Source: Candidatus Bodocaedibacter vickermanii (GTDB lineage: Bacteria > Pseudomonadota > Alphaproteobacteria > UBA6184). From it: a stretch of DNA of 64,000 bases. Location of the stretch: positions 791,153 through 855,152 of the forward strand of contig NZ_CP054719.1 of NCBI RefSeq assembly GCF_014896945.1. Reading direction: 5' to 3'. The notes below the pieces were generated by a model that saw only the letters and a program-made list of their open reading frames with translations, was not told the origin of the DNA and made no database searches. Positions within the stretch are counted from its first letter, which is position 1. The number at the start of each line of letters is the position of its first letter. Of the stretch, positions 1 through 8,844 are shown piece by piece. The translations under genes were made by a program, and so were the position numbers.

Positions 1-1135
1 TAGACAACGTTGCTGCTGCAACAATTGCACTGTCAGTAATTCGAACCCCATGATGCAGTTCATATTTTTCTTTTAATCCACGTAAAATAGAAATGGTATC
101 TTCAACAGTGGGTTCGCTGACATATACCGGTTGGAATCTGCGCGCCAGCGCGGCATCTTTTTCAATATGTTGACGGTATTCTTCAAGTGTTGTTGCCCCC
201 ACACAATGTAATTCGCCGCGCGCCAACGCAGGCTTTAACATATTGGATGCATCCATCGCACCATCGGCTTTTCCAGCCCCGACAAGCGTATGAAGTTCAT
301 CAATAAACAAAACAATGCTGCTGTCAGCATGGGTGATTTCTTTCACCACACTTTTAAGACGTTCTTCAAAGTCGCCGCGGAATTTTGCACCCGCAAGCAA
401 AGCCCCCAAATCCAAAGACATTAGTTCCATTTCTTTTAAGGATTCAGGAATATCACCCTTAACAATACGTTGCGCCAACCCTTCTAAGATTGCTGTTTTA
501 CCGACACCCGGTTCACCAATTAATACAGGGTTGTTTTTTGTGCGCCTGGACAATACTTGAATCGTACGACGAATTTCTTCGTCACGCCCAATGACCGGAT
601 CCAGCTTTCCTTGGCGCGCTTGTTCGGTCAGATTGATACAATATTTTTTTAATGCCTCATAGGTTTCTTCGGCATTGGGGGAATCGGCACTGCGACCTTT
701 TCGCATCATTTGAATAGCCTCCTGTAAATTAGTTTCTGAAATATTGAAACGTTTTGCTAGCTCAATCACAGTTGATTGCGGACATGTCAGCAACCCAAGC
801 AATAAAAGCTCTTGCGATATGTATTCATCACCAGACTGTTCGGCTTTGGTTTCTACGTACGATAGAACCGCAGAGAATTCCCGACTGAGATAAAGTTGTG
901 ACTCACCCCCTCTAACTTTAGGAAGTTTGTTCAACAGGGATTGAAGTTCTGCTTTCAATCGAATGACATCTGCGTCTATCGTTTTTAGTAGCCTGATAGA
1001 CATTCCGTCATGATCATCCAACAAGACTTTTAACAAATGTTCAGGCAATAATTGCTGGTGCGATTCATTGGTCGCAAATGTGTGTGCGGCTTGTAAAAAA
1101 CCTTGTGATCGCTGAGTATATTTTTCGATTTTCAT
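1..1135 (-). CDS. clpB: ClpB disaggregase, N-terminal part (cut by window edge)
   Basis: AAA+ chaperone that, with DnaK, pulls proteins out of aggregates in the cytoplasm. About 378 residues are present; the rest lies before the window. Reading from the ATG at 1135: a Clp N-domain (about residues 1-145), then the first AAA module with Walker A GEPGVGKT near residues 207-214, the family signature around [20 protein letters not shown], a Walker B ending [20 protein letters not shown], and GATTLEEYR. The N-domain and the spacing to Walker A fit ClpB rather than ClpA or ClpC. GGAGG sits 4 bases before the ATG, and both lie in a perfect palindrome (1133-1147). No frameshift is seen. Confidence 0.95.
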   Translation of the reverse strand, partial: MKIEKYTQRSQGFLQAAHTFATNESHQQLLPEHLLKVLLDDHDGMSIRLLKTIDADVIRLKAELQSLLNKLPKVRGGESQLYLSREFSAVLSYVETKAEQSGDEYISQELLLLGLLTCPQSTVIELAKRFNISETNLQEAIQMMRKGRSADSPNAEETYEALKKYCINLTEQARQGKLDPVIGRDEEIRRTIQVLSRRTKNNPVLIGEPGVGKTAILEGLAQRIVKGDIPESLKEMELMSLDLGALLAGAKFRGDFEERLKSVVKEITHADSSIVLFIDELHTLVGAGKADGAMDASNMLKPALARGELHCVGATTLEEYRQHIEKDAALARRFQPVYVSEPTVEDTISILRGLKEKYELHHGVRITDSAIVAAATLS

Positions 1136-1147
1136 GGAGCCTCCATG
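1133..1147 (-). promoter_or_regulatory. Palindrome covering SD and start codon of clpB
   Basis: The 15 bases CATGGAG-C-CTCCATG form a perfect inverted repeat that contains both the Shine-Dalgarno GGAGG and the ATG of clpB. In RNA it could fold into a small stem hiding the start, with only a tight loop. A temperature-sensitive role would suit a heat-shock gene but is speculation. Confidence 0.35.
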
Positions 1148-1166
1148 AGTAAATTTGACTATCGAT

Positions 1167-1195
1167 ATGTTACTAAAAAACAACATCCGATTCAA
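1167..1195 (-). promoter_or_regulatory. Possible promoter of clpB
   Basis: On the minus strand TTGAAT (1190-1195) is followed after 17 bases by TAACAT (1167-1172), each matching the sigma70 consensus at 4 of 6 positions, about 30 bases upstream of the clpB ATG. The segment is one of two copies of a 28-29 bp direct repeat; the other copy precedes the YciI-like gene. Confidence 0.35.
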
Positions 1196-1196
1196 T
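1169..1196. repeat. Direct repeat, copy 1 (partner at 1590-1618)
   Basis: 28 bases starting GTTACTAAAAAACAACA and ending CCGATTCAAT. They are nearly identical to 1590-1618, differing by one extra A and one base. The two copies bracket the YciI-like gene, 421 bases apart. Confidence 0.8.
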
Positions 1197-1238
1197 AGTG
1201 ATCATCTTTGTTCAAAAATAACGTTGCAAGCTCTTTGT

Positions 1239-1556
1239 TTAATTAAATAACACACGCTCAAATAAAGAGCTCCATTTGGTTGGTTCAAATTCTATTATTT
1301 CATAATCGGCCAAATCATTTATTGCAAAAGGATCTTTTTCTAAAACTGCGAGCAACATATCCTTACTATCGCATCTAGCAAGTATAACTCCTCCGTTGCG
1401 CGGAACTTTGGGCCCTGAGACAATGAATAGATTTCTATCGTAGCAATTCTGTAAAAAATCTAAATGAGCTGCTCTAAAAGAATTAATTTTTTCTAAATCA
1501 ACTTTGTAACTTAAAATTACAAGAAATAAGTTTGGCTTTGCGTCATTGCTTTTCAT
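1239..1556 (-). CDS. YciI-family small protein
   Basis: 105 residues. The pattern matches the YciI / muconolactone-isomerase-like ferredoxin fold: a first strand (LFLVILSYKV), then the helix beginning RAAHLDFLQ with its His, a central FIVSGPKVPRNGGVILARC, and a late DPFAINDLADYEIIEFEPTKW segment typical of YciI. The reaction is unknown for most of the family. I start at the ATG at 1556 because GGAAG lies 5 bases before it; an upstream in-frame ATG at 1583 has no such site. The gene is flanked by a 28-29 bp direct repeat, so it may have been inserted between the GNAT gene and clpB. Confidence 0.75.
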   Translation of the reverse strand: MKSNDAKPNLFLVILSYKVDLEKINSFRAAHLDFLQNCYDRNLFIVSGPKVPRNGGVILARCDSKDMLLAVLEKDPFAINDLADYEIIEFEPTKWSSLFERVLFN

Positions 1557-1589
1557 TTTATCTTCCGAATTAAGTAGATTCACAGGTAG

Positions 1590-1618
1590 GTTACTAAAAA
1601 AACAACACCCGATTCAAT
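1590..1618. repeat. Direct repeat, copy 2 (partner at 1169-1196)
   Basis: 29 bases almost identical to 1169-1196. Here the repeat forms the right arm and T-tract of the GNAT gene's terminator; in copy 1 the matching left arm is missing. Confidence 0.8.
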
Positions 1619-1638
1619 GTAGAATTGAGGTGCTGTTT
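1595..1638 (-). terminator. Rho-independent terminator of the GNAT gene
   Basis: Read on the minus strand, AACAGCACC pairs with GGTGTTGTT (one G-U), with an inner TCAAT/ATTGA stem, followed by a run of T. It lies about 20 bases after the GNAT stop codon. Confidence 0.7.
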
Positions 1639-1656
1639 AAAATGAAGGGTGGTTAT

Positions 1657-2142
1657 TTAATGCTTTGTTTTGTGAGCTAATCGTTGAATATCATCATAAT
1701 TCAATCGAAACATTTTCCATTCGGAAAGTTCTTCTGCCCCAATATGCTTATAAAACTGGATGGCTGGTTGATTCCAATCTAAGACAACCCAATCAATGCG
1801 ACCATAGTTTTTTTCGCATGCAATGTCACAAATTGCCTTTACTAAAGCTTCGCCGTATCCTTTGCCACGCTTAGTTTCACGAATATACAGATCTTCGATA
1901 TGAATGCAATATTTACACAAAAACGTAGAATAGCTTGTATGGTACAAAACAAACCCGACAGCTTCGCCATCTTCTTCTGCAATTAACACATGCGCATTTG
2001 GATTATTAATAAACAATGTATTTTTTACATCATCAATAGTTGCAGTAACGCGATCTTCCAACTTTTCGTAAGTTGCAAGTTCCCGAATTAATTGCAGAAT
2101 TAAGTCTGCATCCTTAATTGAAGACGCTCTTATTGTAAACAT
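1657..2142 (-). CDS. GNAT-family N-acetyltransferase (SSAT-like)
   Basis: 161 residues with a complete GNAT fold. The start reads MFTIRASSIKDADLILQLI, then RELATYEKLED, which is typical of the spermidine/thialysine acetyltransferase branch. Motif A is IEDLYIRETKRGKGYGEAL with the acetyl-CoA loop RGKGYG near residue 100, and a C-terminal half with WNQPAIQFYKHIGA. It probably moves an acetyl group from acetyl-CoA to a small amine or amino-acid side chain, but the substrate cannot be read from the sequence. Single gene with its own terminator. Confidence 0.85.
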   Translation of the reverse strand: MFTIRASSIKDADLILQLIRELATYEKLEDRVTATIDDVKNTLFINNPNAHVLIAEEDGEAVGFVLYHTSYSTFLCKYCIHIEDLYIRETKRGKGYGEALVKAICDIACEKNYGRIDWVVLDWNQPAIQFYKHIGAEELSEWKMFRLNYDDIQRLAHKTKH

Positions 2143-2234
2143 TTTGTATTCCTTTAATCCTTGAAGGTTACCTTCTTTTGATTAAAAACACGTTAATTTT
2201 TGACGCTTAACCAAAAAATAAAAAACCAAAATTC

Positions 2235-2263
2235 TTGAATTTGTTTTGAGGGTATGGCATAAA
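2235..2263 (+). promoter_or_regulatory. Possible promoter of tRNA-Thr
   Basis: TTGAAT (2235-2240), 17 bases, CATAAA (2258-2263). Transcription would begin close to 2270, six bases before the mature tRNA. Confidence 0.4.
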
Positions 2264-2275
2264 TTATCATCATGT

Positions 2276-2350
<75 letters not shown>

Positions 2351-2685
2351 GTCATTGTTAAGCTTATGTGGATAATTCTTTTAAAGGCGTGTGTTTTCAA
2401 CAAGCCTGCTGAATGGTGGGTTCTACCTGAATCATGATTGGCAGTAAATAAATTAAGACTCCAACATCCATCCATCTTGAAAATACTACGACTTAGTGCT
2501 CAGCACTATTTCGTCGTAAATTTTACACACCGATCTGGCTGCAGCATGACACCGGCAACGCGCTATTGGCAACGTGACGCTGCACTCAATAGATTAAATC
2601 GGGTGCGCGCAGACACGGATTATAAAAATACAACGTTACGACAATTCAGGAATTTTACTTTTACAAACCGTATCCTCTAACGGAT

Positions 2686-2702
2686 CCAGGGATCATCCTT
2701 GG
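2686..2702. repeat. CCAGGGATCATCC-type palindromic box, copy 1
   Basis: CCAGGGATCATCCTTGG, flanked by CGGAT on the left and CGGCACG on the right. It differs by one base (a tolerated G-U pair) from the boxes at 36154-36170 and 37073-37089. Confidence 0.7.
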
Positions 2703-2751
2703 CGGCACGTTGCAATTGTTAAAGGTGTTTGCTATAGCACTCTGCCTCGGT

Positions 2752-2809
2752 TTCGTCGTGCAAAATATCAGATAAACGCTTTCGTCGTGCAAAATATCAG
2801 ATAAACGCT
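2752..2809. repeat. Exact 29-bp tandem duplication
   Basis: The unit beginning TTCGTCGTGCAAAATATC and ending AGATAAACGCT occurs twice head to tail (2752-2780 and 2781-2809) without a mismatch, so the duplication is recent or under selection. Confidence 0.95.
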
Positions 2810-2878
2810 AACGAACGATGACCAAAACTAAGATTGGTTCGCAACGATCCATACCTTACTATTTTTATCGGGATTCAC

Positions 2879-2907
2879 TTGAAATCTAGTTTAAAATCCT
2901 TTATATT
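2879..2907 (+). promoter_or_regulatory. Promoter of the isc operon
   Basis: TTGAAA (2879-2884), a 17-base spacer, TATATT (2902-2907), 25 bases before the iscR start. This is the only strong promoter-like pair seen ahead of the seven co-directional isc/hsc genes. I do not recognise a classical IscR operator here. Confidence 0.65.
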
Positions 2908-2932
2908 TTAGTCAGGATTAAATGAGGTCGAT

Positions 2933-3400
2933 ATGCAGCTGGGAACAAAAGGACGGTATGCGGTAACTGCGCTATTAAGATTGCATGACGCATTAAAGCT
3001 TCAGCAGGTTGTCCCCTTATCCTATATTGCTGAGACTGAAAATATTTCCATTACCTATTTAGAACAATTATTCACAAAATTACGCAAGGCCGGTGTCGTG
3101 AATAGTATTCGCGGGCAAGCGGGTGGTTATGTGTTGGCGCGCGAAGCTGCCTTTGTTAATGTGGCTGAAATTATTATGGCTGCGGAAGAAAATATATTGT
3201 TTACTCGATGTGCGACATCATCGCACTCTGGGTGCACAAAGACAGGCATGCTGTGTAAGACACATACTTTATGGGAAGAACTAACCAATCATGTATATGG
3301 ATTTTTGAGTAGCATTACACTAGAAGACCTGGCCTTGGGAAAAATCCCAAAGACTGTGGTGTCGGGATGGACTCAACATAAGCAGGTGGTCAATGATTAG
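2933..3400 (+). CDS. iscR: Rrf2-family regulator IscR
   Basis: 155 residues. The N-terminal winged helix begins MQLGTKGRYAVTALL, and the recognition part includes ISITYLEQLFTKLRKAG and SIRGQAGGYVLAR, as in IscR/RirA. Three cysteines at 93, 101 and 108 stand where IscR binds its [2Fe-2S] cluster, although spaced C-x7-C-x6-C rather than the enterobacterial C-x5-C-x5-C. As first gene of the isc operon it most likely senses cluster status and controls this operon. AGG precedes the ATG, and its end overlaps the next gene by 8 bases, so translation is probably coupled. Confidence 0.93.
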   Translation: MQLGTKGRYAVTALLRLHDALKLQQVVPLSYIAETENISITYLEQLFTKLRKAGVVNSIRGQAGGYVLAREAAFVNVAEIIMAAEENILFTRCATSSHSGCTKTGMLCKTHTLWEELTNHVYGFLSSITLEDLALGKIPKTVVSGWTQHKQVVND

Positions 3401-4517
3401 CCCTGCAACAAAATGTGTGTACCTAGACTATAATGCGACAGCGCCATTGTTGCCCGATGTTAAGCAATCAATGATGGATGCGTTTGATCGTGTGGGAAAT
3501 GCGTCAGCGGTTCATCAAATGGGGCGACGATGTCGTGCAGACATTGATAAAGCGCGAAAGCAAGTCGCCGCTGCTTTAGAGGTATCTTCAAAAGATATTA
3601 CGTTTACAAGTGGTGGCACTGAATCCAATCATTTGGTATTATCAGGGTTGAATATTCCAAAAGAAACCATCTATGCAAGCTCCGTTGAACATGCATCCAT
3701 TCATAAAAATGTTTTACCCGAAAATTTAATTCCTGTAGATATACATGGACAAATTCGGATTGATGTATTGAGCGAGTATTTTAAGCGTTCAAATGCCCCA
3801 AAATTAGTTAGCATTGCATTAGCCAATTCCGAAACTGGTATTGTTCAACGTGCGCTGAAAGACGTTGTGACATTGTGTCACAAACATAAGTGTTTGGTGC
3901 ACACAGATGCCGTGCAAGCGTTTGGGAAAACTCCTGTATTTTTTGCAGATTTGGATGTAGATTTAATGACAATCTCTGCCCATAAAATCGGCGGACCCAA
4001 AGGTGTTGGAGCCTTAATTAGCAAGGCGAATATTATCTTAAAAGCCCCATTATTGGGCGGTGGACAAGAAAAAGGATTAAGATCAGGCACTGAAAATATT
4101 CCAGCAATTGTTGGATTTGGTGTGGCAGCTGAAATCGCTGTTAAAACCGATTGGGCATCGACACGGAAAGTGTTGGATTGGGCAATCGATCAACTGAAGA
4201 TTATTAATCCCAACATCCGAGTTAATAGTGTTGATGATGGTCTGCCCAATACATTGAATGTAAGCACGCCCGGATATAATAAGGATACCCAGGTAATTCA
4301 TTTTGATTTAAATGGCATTGCGGTAAGTGCTGGATCTGCCTGTTCATCTGGAAAAGTAGAACAATCTCATGTTTTAAAAGCAATGGGGTTGGATGATATG
4401 TATGTGAATAGCGCAATACGATTAAGCTTAAGCTCAACCCAAACTAAAGACGATATGGATCAATTTATTAATGCGTGGCACGCCATGCAGATGACGAAAA
4501 AAGTAGAAAGTTTATAA
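3393..4517 (+). CDS. Cysteine desulfurase, first of two (NifS/IscS-like)
   Basis: 374-residue class V aminotransferase fold, PLP enzyme that takes sulfur from cysteine. Visible: LDYNATAPL start, [31 protein letters not shown] lysine in [10 protein letters not shown] (K198), and the persulfide cysteine in [11 protein letters not shown] (about C317). It is shorter than the following IscS and only moderately similar, so it is a paralogue rather than a recent copy. It overlaps iscR by 8 bases. A tandem pair of desulfurases before iscU is known from Rickettsiales. Whether this one feeds IscU or another acceptor cannot be told from the sequence. Confidence 0.9.
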   Translation: MISPATKCVYLDYNATAPLLPDVKQSMMDAFDRVGNASAVHQMGRRCRADIDKARKQVAAALEVSSKDITFTSGGTESNHLVLSGLNIPKETIYASSVEHASIHKNVLPENLIPVDIHGQIRIDVLSEYFKRSNAPKLVSIALANSETGIVQRALKDVVTLCHKHKCLVHTDAVQAFGKTPVFFADLDVDLMTISAHKIGGPKGVGALISKANIILKAPLLGGGQEKGLRSGTENIPAIVGFGVAAEIAVKTDWASTRKVLDWAIDQLKIINPNIRVNSVDDGLPNTLNVSTPGYNKDTQVIHFDLNGIAVSAGSACSSGKVEQSHVLKAMGLDDMYVNSAIRLSLSSTQTKDDMDQFINAWHAMQMTKKVESL

Positions 4518-4519
4518 GA

Positions 4520-5755
4520 ATGATTACATCTATTCCAAAAAAAGAAGGGTACATTTATTTAGATTATCAAGCAACGACGCCTTGCGATCCACGTGTGGTT
4601 GAGGCTGCCTTACCCTATTTAACAGAACACTTTGGAAACCCGCACTCACGCAACCATATTTATGGATGGGAAGCTGAGGCTGCTATTGAAACAGCGCGCA
4701 AACAAATTGCAACGTTAATTAACGCGAACCCCTCAGAAATCATTTTTACAAGTGGTGCCACCGAATCAAATAATTTGGCCATAAAAGGGGCTGCTCAATT
4801 TTATAAATCAAAAGGTAAGAATCATATTATCACCTGCATTACTGAACACAAATGTGTATTAGATGCATGCCGCCATTTGGAACAGGATGGATTTGAAGTC
4901 ACATACCTGCCTGTTCAAAAAGACGGATTGGTTGATTTAAATGTTTTAAAGACTGCCATAAAACCCAACACCGTTTTAGTATCAATCATGGCGGTGAACA
5001 ATGAAATTGGTGTCATTCAACCGTTGGCAGACATTGGCAAGATATGTCGTGAACATGGCGTATTCTTTCACACCGACGCAGCACAAGCTGTCGGTAAAAT
5101 TCCATTGGATGTTGAGGCAATGCACATTGATATGTTGAGCGTTTCTGGACACAAGCTATACGCACCCAAAGGTGTTGGCGCGTTATATGTTCGCAAACGC
5201 CCTCGCGTACGGTTGACTGCTCAGATCAACGGCGGGGGTCAAGAACGTGGTATGCGGTCGGGCACGTTGTCTCCATTTTTATGTGTTGCATTAGGCGCTG
5301 CGTGTGAGATTGCAAACAATGAAATGACATTTGAAACTGCGCGTATTATGAAGCTGCGAGATTTTTTCTGGAAAAAACTGTCGGATGCATTACCAGAAAT
5401 TTACATTAATGGACATACACTTCAACGTATTCCAGGAAATTTGAACATTAGCTTTGCCTATGTTGAAGGTGAAGGATTAATGATGGGAATTAAGAACTTA
5501 TGCTTGTCATCAGGATCTGCCTGCACATCAGCCTCACTTGAACCTTCATATGTTTTATATGCATTGGGTGTTGAAGATGAAATGGCGCATACCTCATTGC
5601 GTATTGGTATTGGACGCTTTACAACCGAAGAAGAATTAGACGTTGCTGCGGATAGCATTATTAGCAGTGTCAATCGATTGCGAGACATGAGCCCGTTGTA
5701 CGAAATGGTGCGAAACGGAATTGATTTAAAATCCATACAATGGACAGAACATTAA
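4520..5755 (+). CDS. iscS: Cysteine desulfurase IscS
   Basis: 411 residues, close to the usual 404 of IscS. Motifs: [14 protein letters not shown] near the start, [34 protein letters not shown] lysine [12 protein letters not shown] (K212), and the mobile persulfide loop [15 protein letters not shown] (C335), followed by the C-terminal tail ending QWTEH that contacts IscU in the family. It supplies sulfur to IscU encoded 20 bases downstream, and in this class also to tRNA thiolation. The start is taken at ATG 4520, just after the preceding stop, because homology begins there; an in-frame ATG at 4475 would overlap the previous gene. Confidence 0.95.
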   Translation: MITSIPKKEGYIYLDYQATTPCDPRVVEAALPYLTEHFGNPHSRNHIYGWEAEAAIETARKQIATLINANPSEIIFTSGATESNNLAIKGAAQFYKSKGKNHIITCITEHKCVLDACRHLEQDGFEVTYLPVQKDGLVDLNVLKTAIKPNTVLVSIMAVNNEIGVIQPLADIGKICREHGVFFHTDAAQAVGKIPLDVEAMHIDMLSVSGHKLYAPKGVGALYVRKRPRVRLTAQINGGGQERGMRSGTLSPFLCVALGAACEIANNEMTFETARIMKLRDFFWKKLSDALPEIYINGHTLQRIPGNLNISFAYVEGEGLMMGIKNLCLSSGSACTSASLEPSYVLYALGVEDEMAHTSLRIGIGRFTTEEELDVAADSIISSVNRLRDMSPLYEMVRNGIDLKSIQWTEH

Positions 5756-5775
5756 ACGATTAAGGAAATAAAAAT

Positions 5776-6165
5776 ATGGCATACAGTAAAAAAGTTGTGG
5801 ATCATTTTGAAAACCCACGAAACGTTGGAAGCTTTGAAAACGCAGACAAGGATCAGTCCGTTGGCGTTGGATTGGTGGGAGCCCCCGCCTGTGGAGACGT
5901 GATGCAGTTGCAAATTAAAGTCTCTGACGCTGGAAAGATTGAAGACGCCCGATTCAAAACCTTTGGGTGTGGTTCAGCAATTGCGTCAAGTTCCCTTGCG
6001 ACTGAATGGTTAAAAGGTAAAAGTGTGGACGAGGCTTTGACCATAAAGAATTCTCAAATTTCAGAAGAATTAGCATTACCCCCCGTAAAGGTTCACTGTT
6101 CGATTTTGGCTCAAGACGCAATTCAAGCAGCCGTACAAAATTATAAAGACAAACAAAAGGGTTAA
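5776..6165 (+). CDS. iscU: Fe-S scaffold IscU
   Basis: 129 residues, standard length. Cluster ligands are all present: C39 with D41 in GAPACGDVM, C65 in FGCGSAIASSS, H107-C108 in VKVHCSIL. The HscA-recognition LPPVK motif is intact at residues 101-105. It builds [2Fe-2S] on sulfur from IscS and passes it on with HscA/HscB, encoded downstream. AAGGAA precedes the ATG. Confidence 0.97.
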   Translation: MAYSKKVVDHFENPRNVGSFENADKDQSVGVGLVGAPACGDVMQLQIKVSDAGKIEDARFKTFGCGSAIASSSLATEWLKGKSVDEALTIKNSQISEELALPPVKVHCSILAQDAIQAAVQNYKDKQKG

Positions 6166-6169
6166 ATCT

Positions 6170-6499
6170 GTGTCGATACTCACTGTTACCCCAGCCGCCG
6201 TTGAACAAATAACACACCTTTTAAATGGAAGAGGCAAACCCTCTTTGGGGATTCGTGTGGGTATTAAAACTCGTGGGTGTTCAGGATTATCATATTATAT
6301 TGAATTCGCAGATGAAAAAAATCCATATGATGAAGTAATTCAGCTGGACACTGTAACAGTGTTGATTGACCCAAAAGCAATCATGTTTGTTTTTGGTATT
6401 GTCATGGATTTTGAAACGAACGATTTAGAATCTGGATTTACCTTTAAAAATCCAAATGAAAAGGGACGATGTGGATGCGGAGAATCATTTCATGTCTAG
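6170..6499 (+). CDS. iscA: A-type Fe-S carrier IscA
   Basis: 109 residues, HesB/YadR/YfhF family. The three conserved cysteines are C37 in TRGCSGLSY and C101/C103 in GRCGCGESFHV. It carries iron or clusters to apoproteins. It begins with GTG 4 bases after the iscU stop, and its end overlaps hscB, consistent with coupled translation. Confidence 0.95.
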   Translation: MSILTVTPAAVEQITHLLNGRGKPSLGIRVGIKTRGCSGLSYYIEFADEKNPYDEVIQLDTVTVLIDPKAIMFVFGIVMDFETNDLESGFTFKNPNEKGRCGCGESFHV

Positions 6500-7028
6500 T
6501 ATAAAAAGCACTTACTCGGTATTAAGTCCTAATGGAGATGTTTGTCCTTTTTACACGATGAATCCTTTTGTGATTTTCCAGATGACACCGACGTTAAATA
6601 TAGATCGCGCACTCTTAGATCAACGCTATTTTGCGTTCCAACGTATGTTGCACCCTGATAAACTGCGGCATGCTTCTGTCCAAACACAACAATGGGCAGA
6701 ACAGCACATCGGCCAAATCAATCAATCGTATAAATCATTACAAAATATGTTGTTAATTGCAAAAGCAACAGCACTGTATCTTCAAGATCAAACATTAGGA
6801 TTGGAACAGTTTAATGATCAAGATATTCCAATGCTGGATAGTGATTTTTTAAGCACTATCGTTAGGTTACAAACTCAGGGGGCTTCTGAAGATATCGCCC
6901 AGCTATATCATCAGATTATTGTAGATTTAGATACATCAATTCGAGAATTAAGTTTAGCAGATGTGTTAAACTCAATTGCACGGTTGACATATGTGGAGCG
7001 TCTGCGTAAGCTAATCCAGGAGATTTAA
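6492..7028 (+). CDS. hscB: Co-chaperone HscB (J-protein)
   Basis: Short J-domain followed by a helical domain that binds IscU; it stimulates the ATPase of HscA. The J-domain carries HPD at residues 54-56 in QRMLHPDKLRH, and the C-terminal helices (from about residue 85) follow the HscB pattern. Three in-frame ATGs exist (6456, 6492, 6558). I choose 6492 because GGAG lies 9 bases upstream and the overlap with iscA is only 8 bases. The J-domain proper starts at about residue 24 (NPFVIFQMT), so with this start there is an N-terminal extension of about 23 residues; the ATG at 6558 would give the usual length. Confidence 0.9.
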   Translation: MSSIKSTYSVLSPNGDVCPFYTMNPFVIFQMTPTLNIDRALLDQRYFAFQRMLHPDKLRHASVQTQQWAEQHIGQINQSYKSLQNMLLIAKATALYLQDQTLGLEQFNDQDIPMLDSDFLSTIVRLQTQGASEDIAQLYHQIIVDLDTSIRELSLADVLNSIARLTYVERLRKLIQEI

Positions 7029-7030
7029 GC

Positions 7031-8806
7031 ATGCTGATTCAAATTACAGACCCGTCTGTATCTAAAGTAGATACAGATACAATGTACGCCATTGGTATTG
7101 ATTTTGGAACTACCCATTGTGTGGCAGGATTAATACGAGACAATAAAGTTGAACTGATCCCCTTAAATGGCGAATCGTTTCTATTACCTTCAATTGTAAA
7201 TTATCGCACAGATCAGATACTCGTTGGGGATACAGCAACAACTGAGACTGGTCCAATTCATTCGATCAAACGCATTATTGGCAGGTCACTGGCTGAAGTA
7301 CACTCTATTCTTGATCATCATCCCTTTAATGTGACTCAAACAGAACTGGGTATCAAGCTGAAAACTGCGATGGGGTTGCAAGATCCCGCCCAAGTCGCAA
7401 GCGCGCTGTTTAGGTACATCAAACATCAAGCGGAGCTTTATTTGGATCAAGATGTTACAGAAGCCGTTGTGACAGTGCCCGCATATTTTGACGAAGTTGC
7501 ACGCGCCGGTATTAAAGATGCCGCAAGATTGGCAGGGCTAACCGTATTAAGGTTAGTTGCAGAACCCACAGCTGCAGCATTGGCTTATGGTATTGATGAC
7601 GCCAAAGAAGGCGTTTATATTGTCTATGATCTGGGCGGCGGAACCTTTGATGTCTCCGTATTGCGAATGACACAGGGCGTGTTTCAAGTTTTAGCAACGG
7701 GTGGTAACGCCTTTTTAGGTGGGGATGATATTGATGCGACGATTGTTGATTACTTTTTATCTGAAAGTCAGCTAACACCTGAGCAACGACGCAATGCATT
7801 ATCTCATGCACGTCACGTCAAAGAACGCCTGTCGACGCAGTTAAAAGCAACATTTGATACTCCATTAGGCGATCGCTGTGTTTTAAAACGAGAGACCTTT
7901 GAAGATCTATTACAACCATTAATTTGTGAAACAATTAAAATTACGCGTGAAACTCTTGATCAGGCACATGTCAATTTAAGCGAAACCCAGGGTATTATTC
8001 TTGTTGGTGGGTCGACACGTATTCCAGCCATTGAAACAACATTAAGTGATTTTTTTAATGTACCCATTTTTCAATCATTAAACCCAGATGAAGTCGTAGC
8101 AATGGGTGCAGCACGACAAGCACATTTGTTGACCCAAGGTGGGGATAGCATGCTGATTGATGTGGCTCCATTATCGTTAGGCGTTGAAATGATGGGGGGG
8201 GTCGTTGATAAAATTATTCCAAGAAACAGCCCCATTCCCATTCGGAAAGCCCAAAACTTTACAACGTTTCAAGACAATCAAACAGGAATTGTCATTAATG
8301 TTGTGCAAGGTGAACGCGAGTTAGCAAAAGATTGCAGGTCTTTAGGACGATTTATTTTGTCGGGAATTCCCCCGATGCCTGCAGGACTGGCAAAAGTAAG
8401 CGTCATATTCGCGCTGGATGCTGATGGATTATTGAGTGTTACAGCAACAGAAGAAACAACCGGAATTGTTCAAACTGTCGTGGTAAAGCCGACCTATGGG
8501 TTAAGCGAAGATGCTATGAAAGAGATGATCTTAGACAGCCATCGTCATGCCCAAGCAGACATGCAGAAACGCCTATTAACCCAAACGACAACAGAAGCCA
8601 AACAATTAATTAATGTTGTAGAGCAGGCACTATTTGTTGACAGTGATCTTCTTTCCACCATAGAGCAAGCCAACATTCAAACTGCGATTGACGCACTATC
8701 AAAAGCATTATTGGACGAGGATCGCGACCTTATTAAAGAACACATGGAACGGCTGAATCATTTAACAACTGAATTTGCACACAAGCGACTGCAAAAATAT
8801 TTATAG
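7031..8806 (+). CDS. hscA: Hsp70-type chaperone HscA
   Basis: 591 residues, Hsp70 fold. The nucleotide-binding half shows GIDFGTTHCVAG, VPAYFDEVARAGIKDAARLAG, AEPTAAALAYG, YDLGGGTFDVSVL and LVGGSTRIP; the substrate-binding half begins near DVAPLSLGVEMMGG. The short C-terminal lid and the place directly behind hscB identify HscA rather than DnaK. It acts with HscB to release clusters from IscU. AGGAGA lies 6 bases before the ATG. The usual next gene, a [2Fe-2S] ferredoxin (fdx), is not here: a gene on the other strand follows. Confidence 0.94.
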   Translation: MLIQITDPSVSKVDTDTMYAIGIDFGTTHCVAGLIRDNKVELIPLNGESFLLPSIVNYRTDQILVGDTATTETGPIHSIKRIIGRSLAEVHSILDHHPFNVTQTELGIKLKTAMGLQDPAQVASALFRYIKHQAELYLDQDVTEAVVTVPAYFDEVARAGIKDAARLAGLTVLRLVAEPTAAALAYGIDDAKEGVYIVYDLGGGTFDVSVLRMTQGVFQVLATGGNAFLGGDDIDATIVDYFLSESQLTPEQRRNALSHARHVKERLSTQLKATFDTPLGDRCVLKRETFEDLLQPLICETIKITRETLDQAHVNLSETQGIILVGGSTRIPAIETTLSDFFNVPIFQSLNPDEVVAMGAARQAHLLTQGGDSMLIDVAPLSLGVEMMGGVVDKIIPRNSPIPIRKAQNFTTFQDNQTGIVINVVQGERELAKDCRSLGRFILSGIPPMPAGLAKVSVIFALDADGLLSVTATEETTGIVQTVVVKPTYGLSEDAMKEMILDSHRHAQADMQKRLLTQTTTEAKQLINVVEQALFVDSDLLSTIEQANIQTAIDALSKALLDEDRDLIKEHMERLNHLTTEFAHKRLQKYL

Positions 8807-8829
8807 AGAGGAGGACGCCCCCTCTCTAT
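8803..8829. terminator. Hairpin between convergent hscA and unknown gene
   Basis: ATAGAGAGG and CCTCTCTAT form a perfect 9-bp stem that begins at the hscA stop codon, with a C/G-containing loop. There is no T-tract, so its strength is uncertain, but the place between convergent genes suits a two-way terminator. Confidence 0.45.
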
Positions 8830-8844
8830 GCGATGCATCAAATG

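Larger units (their letters stand above)
2351..2932. other. Gene-free region with repeat fragments upstream of iscR
   Basis: I see no gene in these 580 bases. The stretch around 2540-2630 carries a degenerate copy of the modular palindrome family found at 35.5-37.1 kb (AACGTGACGCTGC, then AATAGATTAAAT, then GACACGGATTATAA). A CCAGGGATCATCC-type box lies at 2686-2702, a 29-bp tandem duplication at 2752-2809, and a promoter just before iscR. Confidence 0.6.

Noticed and set aside
2752..2809. Start of a CRISPR array
   Set aside because: Two direct units without a spacer between them and no cas genes.
4475..4519. 15-residue upstream extension of iscS
   Set aside because: It overlaps the previous gene and lacks similarity to IscS starts.
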